Shown here: one piece after another, positions 41,723 through 50,481 of the stretch
Position numbering within the stretch: the stretch's first letter is position 1
How the letters are laid out: each line of letters begins with the position of its first letter
Source of the DNA: Geobacteraceae bacterium
Lineage (GTDB): Bacteria; Desulfobacterota; Desulfuromonadia; Geobacterales; Geobacteraceae
DNA length: 64,000 nucleotides
Assembly: GCA_029975275.1 (NCBI GenBank)
Contig: JARKPN010000083.1
Location: 19,108 to 83,107 of the forward strand
Direction of reading: 5' to 3'
Notes under the pieces: model-generated
Databases searched by the model: none
Told to the model about the DNA's origin: nothing
What the model saw: the letters and a program-made list of their open reading frames with translations, nothing else
Made by a program: the position numbers and the translations under genes

Positions 41723-42991
41723 TTACAGTTCACCCTTTGCTTTCTTTATGCGCGCCACTGCCACCTGATAATCGAAGACCGCCCGGTAGTACTCGGTTCT
41801 GGTCCTGGTCAGAAGGGTCTGGGCGTCGATCACGTCGGTTGCGGTGCCCACGTGCTCCTGGTACCGATCCTTGTTGATCCGGAGGTTTTCTTCCCCCCGC
41901 TCCACCGACTTCTCGGTGGTGCGAATCCGTTCGGAAGCGATGCGGGCGTCGTTTGCGGCGGTATCGTATTCCAGGCGGATGCCGGCCTCCAGCTGCCGCA
42001 GCTGCTCCTCGTCGCGGGAACGGGATTGCACCGCCTGGCGATAGCGGGAGGTGGTGGCCAGACCGTCGAAGAGGTTTATCCTGAGCCCCACCGTGGCGTA
42101 GAGAATGACCTGCTCCTGGACCCGGTCGTTCTCCACGTAATCGGCGCCCAGCCGGGCGAACAGTTCGGGGAAATAGTGGCCCCTGCTTTCCTTCACCGTC
42201 ATCTCGTCGGCGACGATTCCCTTGCGGAGGGCCTTGATCTCGGCCCGGTTTTCAGGGGAAAATCCCGTGTCTCCATCCGTCGGCACGGCATCGGCGGAGG
42301 CCGCCTCCTCCAGGTCGGCGCGGAAGGAGGCCGGCCTGCCGGTCAGGTAGTTGAGATAGAGCCAGCCGTTTTCCACCCGGTTCGCCATCATGAGCCGTTG
42401 CTGCGTGCTGTTGGCCAGCTGCACCTCGGCCTGCAGCAGGTCGTTGCGGGTCACCACCCCCTGCTCGAAGAGGTTCTTGGCAATCCGCAGATGGTCCGCC
42501 ATCTGGGCGACCTCCTCATCTGCCGCCTGCAGGAGTTTGGCCGATTCCAGTATTCCGTAGTAGGCCCGCACCACCTGGAGAAAGACATCTTTTTCGTAGG
42601 CCGTATAGCTGAAGGACGAGGCGTCGCGGAGCGCCTTCGCCCTGTCGAGACGGGCCGAGGTCCGCCCGAAGTCGTACAGGGTCTGTTCCACGGTCACCGA
42701 GGTGAAAGCGAAGTTGGGCTGCTGGGTCTCCAGCGAGCGGCCCTGGAAATGTATGGACTGCGGTTCCTGCTGCACCGTGTACCCCCCTTGCAGGTTGAGA
42801 CGGGGCAGGAACCCGCTCCGTGCGACGCCTATCTCCTCGGCGGCGATCCGTTCGTCGAATTTTGCGACCTTGAGGTCGGGATTCGCCCCGGCGGCCATCC
42901 CGAGGCATTGTCTGAGCGTAAGCGTCTCGGCGCGCACTCCCGCGGGTAGCATGGAGATGAAAAGGAGTACAAGGATGGATCTCTGCATCAT
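41723..42991 (-). CDS. TolC-family outer membrane efflux protein
   Basis: A 422-residue outer-membrane factor. The signal peptide is MMQRSILVLLFISMLPAGVR with cleavage probably after VRA. Two homologous OEP repeats follow: the first contains LRQCLGMAAGANPDLKVAKF and RLNLQGGYTVQQE; the second has LKALRKGI-like helices and VILYATVGLRINLFDGLATT. It supplies the outer-membrane tunnel of the tripartite pump with the neighbouring EmrA- and EmrB-like proteins. The ATG at 42991 has GAGAGGAATCCAC upstream. Its start lies inside the end of the first emrB-like gene region, 47 bases from that stop. Confidence 0.9.
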   Translation of the reverse strand: MMQRSILVLLFISMLPAGVRAETLTLRQCLGMAAGANPDLKVAKFDERIAAEEIGVARSGFLPRLNLQGGYTVQQEPQSIHFQGRSLETQQPNFAFTSVTVEQTLYDFGRTSARLDRAKALRDASSFSYTAYEKDVFLQVVRAYYGILESAKLLQAADEEVAQMADHLRIAKNLFEQGVVTRNDLLQAEVQLANSTQQRLMMANRVENGWLYLNYLTGRPASFRADLEEAASADAVPTDGDTGFSPENRAEIKALRKGIVADEMTVKESRGHYFPELFARLGADYVENDRVQEQVILYATVGLRINLFDGLATTSRYRQAVQSRSRDEEQLRQLEAGIRLEYDTAANDARIASERIRTTEKSVERGEENLRINKDRYQEHVGTATDVIDAQTLLTRTRTEYYRAVFDYQVAVARIKKAKGEL

Positions 42992-43037
42992 GTGGATTCC
43001 TCTCTGTCTGCGGCGTATGAATCGGTGACTGGAAAAA

Positions 43038-44573
43038 TTACGGCGCATACCTCGGTCTTCTCAGAAAGAACAGGAACGGGATGATGACCAGGAAGGCGAG
43101 GCCGATTATCCAGAAGATATAGGTATAGGCGAGCAGCCCCGCCTCCCGGCCCACCACCCGGTAGAGGACCCCCAGGGCCGCTTTCTGGGAAGTGACCGCG
43201 TCCATGCCGCGCCCCATGGCCGCTTCGGTCAGCTCCCTCAAGCGGGACTGGACCACCGGGTTGTAGGGATTCACGTGGCCTGCCAGGTTTGCCTGGTAGA
43301 ACTGGGCCAGCCGGGTCAGCATGGTGGCCGACAAGGCGATGCCCACGCTGCCGCCGATGTTGCGCAGCAGGTTGTACATGCCGGTGGCGTTCCCCATTTC
43401 CACCCGCGGGATGTTGGCAAGAGTGGCCCGGGTCAGCGGCGGGAAGATCATCCCCAGGGCCGCGCCGAGCATGACCCTGGGCCACATGAAATCCCAGTAG
43501 GACGCTTCCAGGGTGAATCCCCGCATGAGGAACAGCGACACCGCACCGAGCGCGAGTCCGGCCAGGATTATCCTCCTGCCGCTGCGGCGCCGGATGTAGG
43601 CCCCGACGATGGGCATGACGATGACCGAGGCGATACCGCCGGGGGCCATGACCAGTCCGGCCATGGTGGCGCTGTAGCCCATCAGGGTCTGGAGAAACAG
43701 CGGGAGCATCACCACCGAGCCGTACAGGCAGAAGCCGACCATGAACATGATGAAGTTCCCCGACGCGAAGGCCGCGTCCTTGAACAGCCGCAGGTTGACG
43801 ATGGGGTGCTCGTGCTTCAGCTCCGCATAGACGAACAGGATCAGTGAAATCACGGAAATAATCGAGAAAGTGATGATGAACGACGAGCTGAACCAGTCGT
43901 CCTGCTGTCCCTTGTCCAGCACCACCTGGAGCGAGCCGATCCCCAGGGTCAGGAGCGCAAGTCCCCAGTAGTCGATGCTTGCCTTGCCCCGTTTCAGATA
44001 GGACGGGTCGAAGATGAAGTACCTGGCCATGATGACCGCCAGGACCCCCACCGGAATGTTAATATAGAAGATCCAGCGCCAGGTGAGGTTGTCTGTTATC
44101 CAGCCCCCGAGGGTGGGCCCCACCACCGGGCCGAACATGGCGCCGATGCCGAAGATGGCCATTGCCATGCCCCCCTCCTGTGGAGGGAACGATTCCATCA
44201 TGATGGCCTGGCTCATGGGGATAAGCGCCCCTCCGGCGGCCCCCTGCACGATCCGGAAGAACACCAGGGTCGCCAGGTTGGGGGCCGTGCCGCACAGGAT
44301 TGACGCCAGGGTGAACAGGACGATGCAGGAGATCAGGAAGCGCTTTCTGCCGAACATGCGGGCCAGCCAGCCGGTCATGGGCATGATGACCGCGTTGCTG
44401 ATCAGGTACGATGTCAGCACCCAGGTCACCTCGTCGGTTCCCGCGTTGAGGCTTCCCTGCATGTGCGGCAGCGCCACGTTGGCGATGGATGTGTCCACGA
44501 TCTCCATGAAGGCCGGGATCATCACCGTCAGGGTGATCAGCCATTTGTTCACTCTTGGCGGCGACCCGTTCAT
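43038..44573 (-). CDS. DHA2-family MFS multidrug transporter, EmrB-like (copy 1)
   Basis: A 511-residue 14-helix transporter. Blocks include MIPAFMEIVDTSIANVALPH, MQGSLNAGTDEVTWVLTSYL, ARMFGRKRFLISC and FGIGAMFGPVVGPTLGGWIT. Copy 2 (38925-40481) preserves nearly every one of these residues. The start codon overlaps the tetR stop as ATGA (44570-44573), so regulator and pump are translationally coupled. GGGAG lies 12 bases upstream. Two closely similar pumps sharing one adaptor and one channel is an unusual operon layout. Confidence 0.9.
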   Translation of the reverse strand: MNGSPPRVNKWLITLTVMIPAFMEIVDTSIANVALPHMQGSLNAGTDEVTWVLTSYLISNAVIMPMTGWLARMFGRKRFLISCIVLFTLASILCGTAPNLATLVFFRIVQGAAGGALIPMSQAIMMESFPPQEGGMAMAIFGIGAMFGPVVGPTLGGWITDNLTWRWIFYINIPVGVLAVIMARYFIFDPSYLKRGKASIDYWGLALLTLGIGSLQVVLDKGQQDDWFSSSFIITFSIISVISLILFVYAELKHEHPIVNLRLFKDAAFASGNFIMFMVGFCLYGSVVMLPLFLQTLMGYSATMAGLVMAPGGIASVIVMPIVGAYIRRRSGRRIILAGLALGAVSLFLMRGFTLEASYWDFMWPRVMLGAALGMIFPPLTRATLANIPRVEMGNATGMYNLLRNIGGSVGIALSATMLTRLAQFYQANLAGHVNPYNPVVQSRLRELTEAAMGRGMDAVTSQKAALGVLYRVVGREAGLLAYTYIFWIIGLAFLVIIPFLFFLRRPRYAP

Positions 44574-45226
44574 GCGTGCGGCCGCTCCCGGCGGCAACGG
44601 CTTTCCGAGATGCCGTTCAGGGCGTGCATGCTGAAAAACATGATCTGGCCGGTGATCATCTCGACATCCTCATGGTTGAATTTCTGTTCCGGGGCCATGC
44701 GGCGTATCACGGGCCGGCTGAACAGGTAGAACAGGCATTGGCTGATGATGCTCCTGGCGCAGGCGAGCACCAGTTCCTCCTCAACCTGTTCGCCCAGGAG
44801 GGGGCGCACGATGTCTACCAGCTGCCCGAACATGATGCGGATACCCTCGTCGATCAGCATGTCGAGCGCGGTGGTCGGTTCCACCAGCTCGCGCATGACC
44901 AGTGTGCCGAAACCGAGGTTCCGCTCGTCGCAGGAGGTGCGGAGCAGGAAGGAGCGGATAAAGGCGTGCAGCCGCTGCTCCGGCGCCGCACCGTCGGCCA
45001 GGCCGTAGGTGGGGGGGTACCGGTCATAGGCGCAGCTGCGCGCGTAGAGGAGAACCTCGCGGTAGAGCCTTTCCTTGTTGCCGAAATGGTAATTGACGGC
45101 CGCCAGATTGACCTGGGCCCGACCGCAGATCATGCGGATGGTGGTGGCTGCGTAACCGTGTTCGGCAAAGACCACGGCGGCGGCCTCCAGAATCCTGCCG
45201 CGGGTTTCGGTGGTTTCGTTCTCCAT
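44570..45226 (-). CDS. TetR-family transcriptional regulator of the efflux operon
   Basis: A 218-residue TetR-type repressor. The N-terminal helix-turn-helix is RILEAAAVVFAEHGYAATTI followed by RMICGRAQVNLAAVNYHFGN and KERLYREVL, matching the CerR/YbiH-like branch with a larger C-terminal ligand domain. It is the first gene of the efflux operon. Two perfect dyads sit on its own promoter (45251-45268 and 45278-45293), consistent with autorepression relieved by a pump substrate. GGGAAG lies upstream of the ATG. Confidence 0.92.
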   Translation of the reverse strand: MENETTETRGRILEAAAVVFAEHGYAATTIRMICGRAQVNLAAVNYHFGNKERLYREVLLYARSCAYDRYPPTYGLADGAAPEQRLHAFIRSFLLRTSCDERNLGFGTLVMRELVEPTTALDMLIDEGIRIMFGQLVDIVRPLLGEQVEEELVLACARSIISQCLFYLFSRPVIRRMAPEQKFNHEDVEMITGQIMFFSMHALNGISESRCRRERPHA

Positions 45227-45250
45227 GGCGCTTCCCGGTCGGATGGGGTG

Positions 45251-45268
45251 TTCGAACGAACGTTCGAA
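45251..45268. promoter_or_regulatory. palindromic TetR-type operator 1
   Basis: TTCGAACG and CGTTCGAA form a perfect dyad with an AA centre. It lies just downstream of the -10 box of the tetR promoter and about 25 bases before the tetR ATG, a position from which bound repressor would block transcription. Confidence 0.7.
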
Positions 45269-45271
45269 ACG

Positions 45272-45300
45272 TTTGTATCAAACATCTGTTTGAATGGCAA
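45272..45300 (-). promoter_or_regulatory. sigma-70 promoter of the tetR-efflux operon
   Basis: On the minus strand TTGCCA (45295-45300) and TACAAA (45272-45277) are 17 bases apart. The spacer is operator 2, and operator 1 overlaps the expected transcription start region. Confidence 0.6.
45278..45293. promoter_or_regulatory. palindromic TetR-type operator 2
   Basis: TCAAACA, a two-base centre and TGTTTGA form a perfect dyad located exactly between the -35 and -10 boxes of the tetR promoter. Its centre is 26 bases from that of operator 1, so dimers would bind on roughly similar helix faces. Confidence 0.65.
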
Positions 45301-45424
45301 GCGGAAAGCCGGCAGCGGAAGCCGCTCTGTCGGAGGAGGCCCGCAGGGCTGTTACTATGCGGAAATTGTATGGCGGCGACGGCCGGGTGAGGGAGAGATT
45401 TCGTCCCGGAGGGACAGGATGACG

Positions 45425-45533
45425 TTAGCCCGGCGATTCATCGCCGGGATGTCTTGGTTTCCGCCGCGACCCGTCACGTACGTGACGTCGGGAAGTCCGC
45501 GAATCGTTACCGGGGGATGAATCCCCTGGCTAA
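45425..45533. repeat. REP-like composite palindrome
   Basis: TTAGCCCGGCGATTCATCGC (continuing CGGG, 45425-45448) and, in inverted orientation, CCGGGGGATGAATCCCCTGG (continuing CTAA, 45510-45533) are two hairpins sharing TTAGCC and GATTCATC cores. A 14-base perfect palindrome, GTCACGTACGTGAC (45473-45486), sits exactly at the centre. The symmetry and non-coding position suggest a REP/BIME-type mobile repeat. Confidence 0.6.
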
Positions 45534-45589
45534 GATCGACGGTCCCCATGGGACCTGAAAGCTGTGTACAAATGTGAGTGCAGGCATAC

Positions 45590-47794
45590 CTACTGCGGCA
45601 GTTCCGGCGTGACCGGTTCGGAAGTCGCCATGCGGGCCGAGGAGTGAGCCCCCTGGACGACCGGAGAAGAGACGGCGACAGCCGGCGGTGCTTCCGTCCG
45701 GACATAGAGCCGGCGGTATACCTCCATTCCGGCCAGGACCTTTTTCACGTATTCGCGGGTTTCGGGGTAGGGGATGCTCTCGATGAACTCGTCCTCCCGG
45801 AGGCCGGCGAAGTTCTTCCGCCAGCGTGTGACCGGTGTGGCGCCGGCGTTGTAAGCGGCGACCGCTGAAACCAGGTCCCCGTTGAAGCGGGTCAGCAGGT
45901 GCTTCAGGTGGCGGGTCCCAAGCCTGACGTTCAGGTCGGGGCGGGTGAGCGCGGCTGCGGTAACAGGGTCCTTCAGGTCTTTGCCCGTGTCCCTGGCGGT
46001 GGCCGGCATCAGCTGCATGAGTCCCAGGGCGCCCACGGGGGAGCGGGCGGTCGGTGAAAAATTGCTCTCGGCGCGGATCAGGGCAAAGGCCAGGCTCTGG
46101 TCGACACCGGTGTTCGACGAGTGACGGGTCACCTCCTCCCTGAAGGCTGCCGGATAGAGGACGGCCCAGACCTGGCGGGAACCGACGTCCCGTCTGAGCA
46201 GGGCGGACTGCGGGAAGAGGGCCATGGCCAGGTGGTAGTCTTCCATGGCCAGATACAGTCCGGCCAGTTCCATGGCGTTGCGCGGACGGGAACCGGCACG
46301 TCCCCGGACCGCCCTTATCTCCATGCGGGCCTCTTCGTAGAGGCCGAGGGAGATGAGCGCCTTGGCCCTGTCATAGCCGTCCGGCAACGGAAGGGACGTG
46401 AGCGCGCCATGACCGAGGAGCGGAATGCGGCCGCTCCGTACGCCCGTCTCCTTCTCGACGTTCAGCGCGTAGTAGCCTGCCGGGAACTCCTCGATGAGCG
46501 CTGCCCGGACCTGCCGGGCGGCTTCCCGTGACCCGGCTGCCTCCAGGGCACGTCCCTTCCAGTAGAGCGCTTTTTCCCGGTAGGCCGGGTTGCCCGCGGC
46601 CCGTGCGAAACCGTCGGCCGCCTCACGATAGCCGCCGGACAGATAGAGGCTCCAGGCGACCTCCCAGAGAGCCCGCGGCAGGTGACTGGACGAGGGATAG
46701 TCGGTTGCGAGCCTCCTGAACAGCGCCATGGCCTCGCGGCGCTCTCCCGCGTTTTTCCTGATCATGGCCGCCTGGAACAGGGCATCGTCGGCCAGGTCCG
46801 AGCCGGGACTGTTCTCGGCCAGCTTCAGGAAGGCCGCCTCCGCGTCCCTGTCCCGGCCGTTCCGGTCGAGGACGCAGGCGTGCCAGTAGGCCGCCTCGAC
46901 GGCGTATTCGGGATACGGGCTCTGCGGCGAGGAAAGGCGGGCAAACGCCTCCTCGGCCTCACGGTTGCGTTTCGCGCGGTACAGTGCCATGGCGGTCTTG
47001 AAGGCGTGACGTCCCCGCAGCTGCTCCGGAAGGGATTCGGGGGGGATTGCGGAAAGTGTCGACGCCGCTTCGTTGTAGCTGCGCCTGTCCAGAAGGACCA
47101 GACCGCGCTTCAGGAGTTCTTCACCGGTGTAGGGCGTCACGGCGATGCCCGTTCCTGCGAGCCTCGCCAGGTCGGCCTCGGCTTCGGCCGCCACCCCTTT
47201 GCCGGGGTGGGCGAGCCAGAGCGCCCGCAACTCGCGGACCGCGCCGTCCGGGTCGCCGAGCCTTTCGCGGCAGACGGCCGCGCGATGGAGCGCCTTGGGG
47301 GTATCGTTGCCGGCAGGGTATGCCTCGGCATAACGCCGGCAGGACTCCAGCGCCCCCTGGTAGTCGCCCTTGCGGAACAGCAGGTCGCCGGAGAGCAGCA
47401 GCGCGGAGCGGACCAGAGGGCTCTCCGGGTACTCCTTCCCCAGTCGGTCGAGCAACTGGAGCGCCTCCTCGAAGCGCGACAGACGGGAGAGGGCCGAGGC
47501 GCGGTAGTAGAGCGAAAAGTCGCCCAGGAGGGGAAACCCGTCCGCGGCGCCTGCCAGTGAACGCTCGGCCTCGTCCCACTTTTCAAGACGATATGCCGCC
47601 ACCCCGAGCACGAAGTCCCGCGTCACGGTGGGGCGGGCCTGGAGCGCATACTCCCGTGCCCTCGAATACTCCTTCTTCTTCAGCTTCTCCGACACCGGCA
47701 GGAGCGACTCGTCGCTGAAGTCGTAGAGCGATGCCCTGGAGGCGGAGATGGAAAGGAGCAGGGCGGTCAGCAACAGCAGGCAATGACGATACAA
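45590..47794 (-). CDS. soluble lytic murein transglycosylase
   Basis: A 734-residue periplasmic enzyme. A hydrophobic signal (CLLLLTALLLSISASRA) is followed by a long helical superhelix of TPR-like repeats (about residues 30-560) and a C-terminal SLT domain: FALIRAESNFSPTARSPVGA, then LGLMQLMPATARDTG, HLKHLLTRFNGDLVSAVAAY with NAG, and IPYPETREYVKKVLAG. Glu in RAESNF is the expected catalytic acid for glycan cleavage with 1,6-anhydro product. It is longer than E. coli Slt70 because of extra TPR-like repeats. The start is TTG at 47794 with AAAAGGGGAAA upstream. A good promoter lies about 50 bases upstream. Confidence 0.88.
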   Translation of the reverse strand: MYRHCLLLLTALLLSISASRASLYDFSDESLLPVSEKLKKKEYSRAREYALQARPTVTRDFVLGVAAYRLEKWDEAERSLAGAADGFPLLGDFSLYYRASALSRLSRFEEALQLLDRLGKEYPESPLVRSALLLSGDLLFRKGDYQGALESCRRYAEAYPAGNDTPKALHRAAVCRERLGDPDGAVRELRALWLAHPGKGVAAEAEADLARLAGTGIAVTPYTGEELLKRGLVLLDRRSYNEAASTLSAIPPESLPEQLRGRHAFKTAMALYRAKRNREAEEAFARLSSPQSPYPEYAVEAAYWHACVLDRNGRDRDAEAAFLKLAENSPGSDLADDALFQAAMIRKNAGERREAMALFRRLATDYPSSSHLPRALWEVAWSLYLSGGYREAADGFARAAGNPAYREKALYWKGRALEAAGSREAARQVRAALIEEFPAGYYALNVEKETGVRSGRIPLLGHGALTSLPLPDGYDRAKALISLGLYEEARMEIRAVRGRAGSRPRNAMELAGLYLAMEDYHLAMALFPQSALLRRDVGSRQVWAVLYPAAFREEVTRHSSNTGVDQSLAFALIRAESNFSPTARSPVGALGLMQLMPATARDTGKDLKDPVTAAALTRPDLNVRLGTRHLKHLLTRFNGDLVSAVAAYNAGATPVTRWRKNFAGLREDEFIESIPYPETREYVKKVLAGMEVYRRLYVRTEAPPAVAVSSPVVQGAHSSARMATSEPVTPELPQ

Positions 47795-47845
47795 AACGGA
47801 TTTCCCCTTTTACGGCTGGTTAAAAAATTCTGAGCAATGATTGTG

Positions 47846-47874
47846 ATTGTATATAATTGTATGCATTGCGGCAA
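47846..47874 (-). promoter_or_regulatory. sigma-70 promoter of the lytic transglycosylase gene
   Basis: On the minus strand TTGCCG (47869-47874) and TACAAT (47846-47851) are separated by 17 bases, about 52 bases before the TTG start codon. Confidence 0.6.
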
Positions 47875-47895
47875 CCGGTAAAATTTAGATAGTTT

Positions 47896-47948
47896 CCATC
47901 CGGAAAGTGCCGGTTCGGGACGGACCGGAACTTTCCCGGAGCCCCTCG
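47896..47948. repeat. dispersed repeat family X, copy 2
   Basis: Begins CCATCCGGAAAGTGCCGG and ends CTTTCCCGGAGCCCCTCG, matching the copy at 32749-32800 with scattered differences. Its first bases are also part of a 15-base inverted repeat, GTTTCCATCCGGAAA (47892-47906), whose partner TTTCCGGATGGAAAC lies at 48082-48096. This gives a 205-base unit with terminal inverted repeats. Confidence 0.55.
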
Positions 47949-48210
47949 TAATCGGACGCGGGACGGCACCGGAATTATGGCCTTCATACCGAAACAGGCT
48001 GCTACCCTCGAACATGCATGGGTTCCGCACGAGAGGCTCTGTGAAAGCCCCGGTCCGTCCCTCGCGCGAATTATCCAGGAGTTTCCGGATGGAAACCAGA
48101 TACGCTATCGCAAAGGAAGTTTGATAAAAGGTCGGAAGTTTGTCTGTGGATTCGTGGGATTTTTTGAGAAAATATGGGCACGATGGCGGAATAGTTGATA
48201 TAAAGAGTGA

Positions 48211-48312
48211 CAACCCCTCCCAGCCTCCCCTTAAGCTAAGGGGAAGAGCAAGGCTCTCTCCTGAAGATAGTGCTCCTCCTCTTATAGATAAGAGAGGGGT
48301 GGTGGGAGTTAT
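48211..48312. repeat. palindromic repeat family Y, copy 2
   Basis: Starts CAACCCCTCCCAGCCTCCCC and ends with a half-element containing CTCTTATAGATAAGAGAGGG followed by TGGTGGGAGTTAT. The halves are inverted relative to each other and in opposite order to the copy at 32884-32973. It ends 23 bases before the rnr ATG, just ahead of its ribosome-binding site. Confidence 0.6.
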
Positions 48313-48335
48313 GATGATTCGATAAAGGAGCCCCG

Positions 48336-50390
48336 ATGAAAAAAGAAACGGTAACCGGCAGATTGTCCTGCCACCGGGACGGCTACGGATTCGTCATCCC
48401 GGATGACGGCGGCGAGGACCTGTTCATCCCGGCTAGGTACCTGCGGGAGAACCTGCACGGGGACCGGGTCAGGGCCGCAGTGGAGCCCCACCGCGGGCGC
48501 GGCGGACGGGAGGGGCGGATCGTGGAGACCCTCGAACGGGGTGTCTCCACCATAGTCGGCCGTTACGAGACTTCCGGGGCGGCCGCCTTCGTGGTCCCCG
48601 ACGAAACCAGGATCACCTGCCGGATAGCGATCCCCTCCGCGGCACGGGGAGGAGCACGAAACGGCCAGACCGTGGTGGCGCAGATAACCGCCTACCCGCG
48701 GGAGGGGCGCGACGCTGCTGGACGCGTGATCGAGGTCCTCGGCCGTCCGGACGACCCGGAGGTGGAGGTGCTGGCCATCGTGCGCAAGCACGGGCTCCCC
48801 TGCCTCTTTCCTGACGAGGTGCTTGCCGAGGCCGGCGCCGTACCGGGAAACGTCACCGACGACGACCGGCAGGGGCGGGTCGATCTGCGGCACGAGACCA
48901 CGGTGACCATCGACGGTGAAACGGCCCGGGACTTCGACGACGCTGTCTCCGTGACCAGGGAGGAGGGTGGAACCATCCTCCTCAAGGTATCGATTGCCGA
49001 TGTCTCCCATTACGTGAAACCGGGCTCTCCGCTCGATCTGGAGGCGCTGAACCGCGGCACGTCGGTCTATTTCCCCGACCGCTGTATCCCCATGCTGCCC
49101 GAGGTGCTGTCCAACGGCATCTGCTCCCTGAACCCCGGCGAGGAACGGCTCACCGTCACCGCCGCGATGCGGTTCGACCGGGAGGGGGAGCTGCTGGAGG
49201 CGGCCTTTTATCCGAGCGTCATCAGGAGTGACCAGCGTCTCACCTACACCGAGGTCAAGGAGATCCTGGTTGACCGCAGGAAGGAAACGATCGCCCGCCA
49301 CCGTTCGCTGCTCGGGGACCTGAGCACCATGGAGGAACTGGCCCTGAGGCTCAGGGAAAAGCGGCGCAGGAGGGGGAGCATCGATTTCGACCTGCCGGAA
49401 CCGGAGATCGTCCTCGACCTGCAGGGGCGGCCGGAGTCCATCGGCAGGGCCGAGCGCAACCTGGCCCACTCCATCATCGAGGAGTTCATGCTGGCGGCCA
49501 ACGAAGCGGTGGCCGCATACCTGGAAGAGCGGGGCGTCCCCTGTCTCTACCGGGTCCACGAGCCGCCCGACCCTCTGAAGCTCAGGGACCTGCGGGACTT
49601 CATCAAGCCCCTCGGTCTCTCCTTCCGGATGAAGGGTGACAAGGTGGTCCCTGAGGAGCTCCAGCGGCTCCTGGCCGCCGTAGACGGCAGGCCCGAGGAG
49701 AAGATGGTGAACGAGATCCTGCTGCGCTGCATGAAACAGGCGCGCTACGCTGCCGAAAACCTCGGCCACTTCGGCCTTGCTTCTCCCTGCTATCTCCATT
49801 TCACCTCTCCCATCCGCCGCTACCCTGATCTGGTGGTCCACCGGACCCTGAAGCAGGTCCTGGCTGGAGGGATGAAGAAGCGCGAACAAAAGGCCCTTGC
49901 CGCCCGCATGCCCGAGATCGCCGAGCTGACCAGCCGCCGGGAACGGACCGCCATGGAGGCGGAGCGGGAGATTGTGGACCTGAAGCGGCTCCAGTACATG
50001 GAAGACCGGGTCGGCGAAGACTTTGACGGTTTCATCACCGGGGTCGCCTCCTTCGGTTTCTTCGTGGAGCTGGGCGAGTTCCTGGTGGAAGGGCTGGTCC
50101 ACGTCACGGCCCTGGGCGATGACTTCTACCGCCTGCTGGAGAAGCAGCATACCCTGGTCGGCGAGAAGAGCGGCAGGAAGTACCGTATCGGCGACCGGGT
50201 GCAGGTGCGCGTGGATGCGGTGAGCCGGGTCAAGAGGCGCATCGAGCTCTCCTTGGCCGATGTCCCTCGCAAGACCGCCGCGGTGGGGATCGCGTCCCGG
50301 CCGAAGAGCGGTAAAAGGTCGGCGTCTTCAGCCCCACGGGCCGAAAAGGGGCGGGGGAGAGGCCCCCGCGGCGGCGGAAGGAGGCGGTGA
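48336..50390 (+). CDS. rnr: ribonuclease R
   Basis: A 684-residue RNase II/R-family exoribonuclease. Cold-shock-type domains at the N-terminus (GRLSCHRDGYGFVIPDDGGE) lead to the RNB domain with TIDGETARDFDDAVSV (the metal-binding Asp cluster), YFPDRCIPMLPEVLSNGICS followed by LNPGEERL, and HFTSPIRRYPDLVVHR. An S1 domain (VGEDFDGFITGVASFGFFVE) and an Arg/Gly-rich basic tail close it. It lacks the N-terminal helix-turn-helix extension of the 813-residue E. coli RNase R. It degrades structured RNA 3-prime to 5-prime. The ATG has AAAGGAGCCCCG upstream; an apparent repeat hairpin precedes it. Confidence 0.92.
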   Translation: MKKETVTGRLSCHRDGYGFVIPDDGGEDLFIPARYLRENLHGDRVRAAVEPHRGRGGREGRIVETLERGVSTIVGRYETSGAAAFVVPDETRITCRIAIPSAARGGARNGQTVVAQITAYPREGRDAAGRVIEVLGRPDDPEVEVLAIVRKHGLPCLFPDEVLAEAGAVPGNVTDDDRQGRVDLRHETTVTIDGETARDFDDAVSVTREEGGTILLKVSIADVSHYVKPGSPLDLEALNRGTSVYFPDRCIPMLPEVLSNGICSLNPGEERLTVTAAMRFDREGELLEAAFYPSVIRSDQRLTYTEVKEILVDRRKETIARHRSLLGDLSTMEELALRLREKRRRRGSIDFDLPEPEIVLDLQGRPESIGRAERNLAHSIIEEFMLAANEAVAAYLEERGVPCLYRVHEPPDPLKLRDLRDFIKPLGLSFRMKGDKVVPEELQRLLAAVDGRPEEKMVNEILLRCMKQARYAAENLGHFGLASPCYLHFTSPIRRYPDLVVHRTLKQVLAGGMKKREQKALAARMPEIAELTSRRERTAMEAEREIVDLKRLQYMEDRVGEDFDGFITGVASFGFFVELGEFLVEGLVHVTALGDDFYRLLEKQHTLVGEKSGRKYRIGDRVQVRVDAVSRVKRRIELSLADVPRKTAAVGIASRPKSGKRSASSAPRAEKGRGRGPRGGGRRR

Positions 50391-50481
50391 AAGCGGTTGC
50401 GTATCCTTGCGCGGCTATGCTATTGTTTCCGCTGTTTCTGCGGGTTTTTACGCGCCATTTACAATCACTTCGGGGCTCAGA

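Larger units (their letters stand above)
45227..45589. other. 363-base spacer with tetR promoter, operators and REP-like element
   Basis: No gene is supported here. It contains the tetR promoter with two operators (45251-45300) and a 109-base REP-like palindrome (45425-45533) near the end of the lytic transglycosylase gene. Confidence 0.6.
47795..48335. other. 541-base divergent spacer between slt and rnr
   Basis: No gene is supported. It holds the lytic transglycosylase promoter (47846-47874), a 205-base unit bounded by 15-base inverted repeats (47892-48096) including a family X repeat, and a family Y palindrome (48211-48312) abutting the rnr ribosome-binding site. No clear rnr promoter was identified. 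Confidence 0.6.

Noticed and set aside
48309..50150. Long minus-strand frame opposite rnr (613 codons)
   Set aside because: RNase R motifs on the plus strand are complete; the antisense frame is a codon-bias artefact with no recognisable domain or ribosome-binding site.
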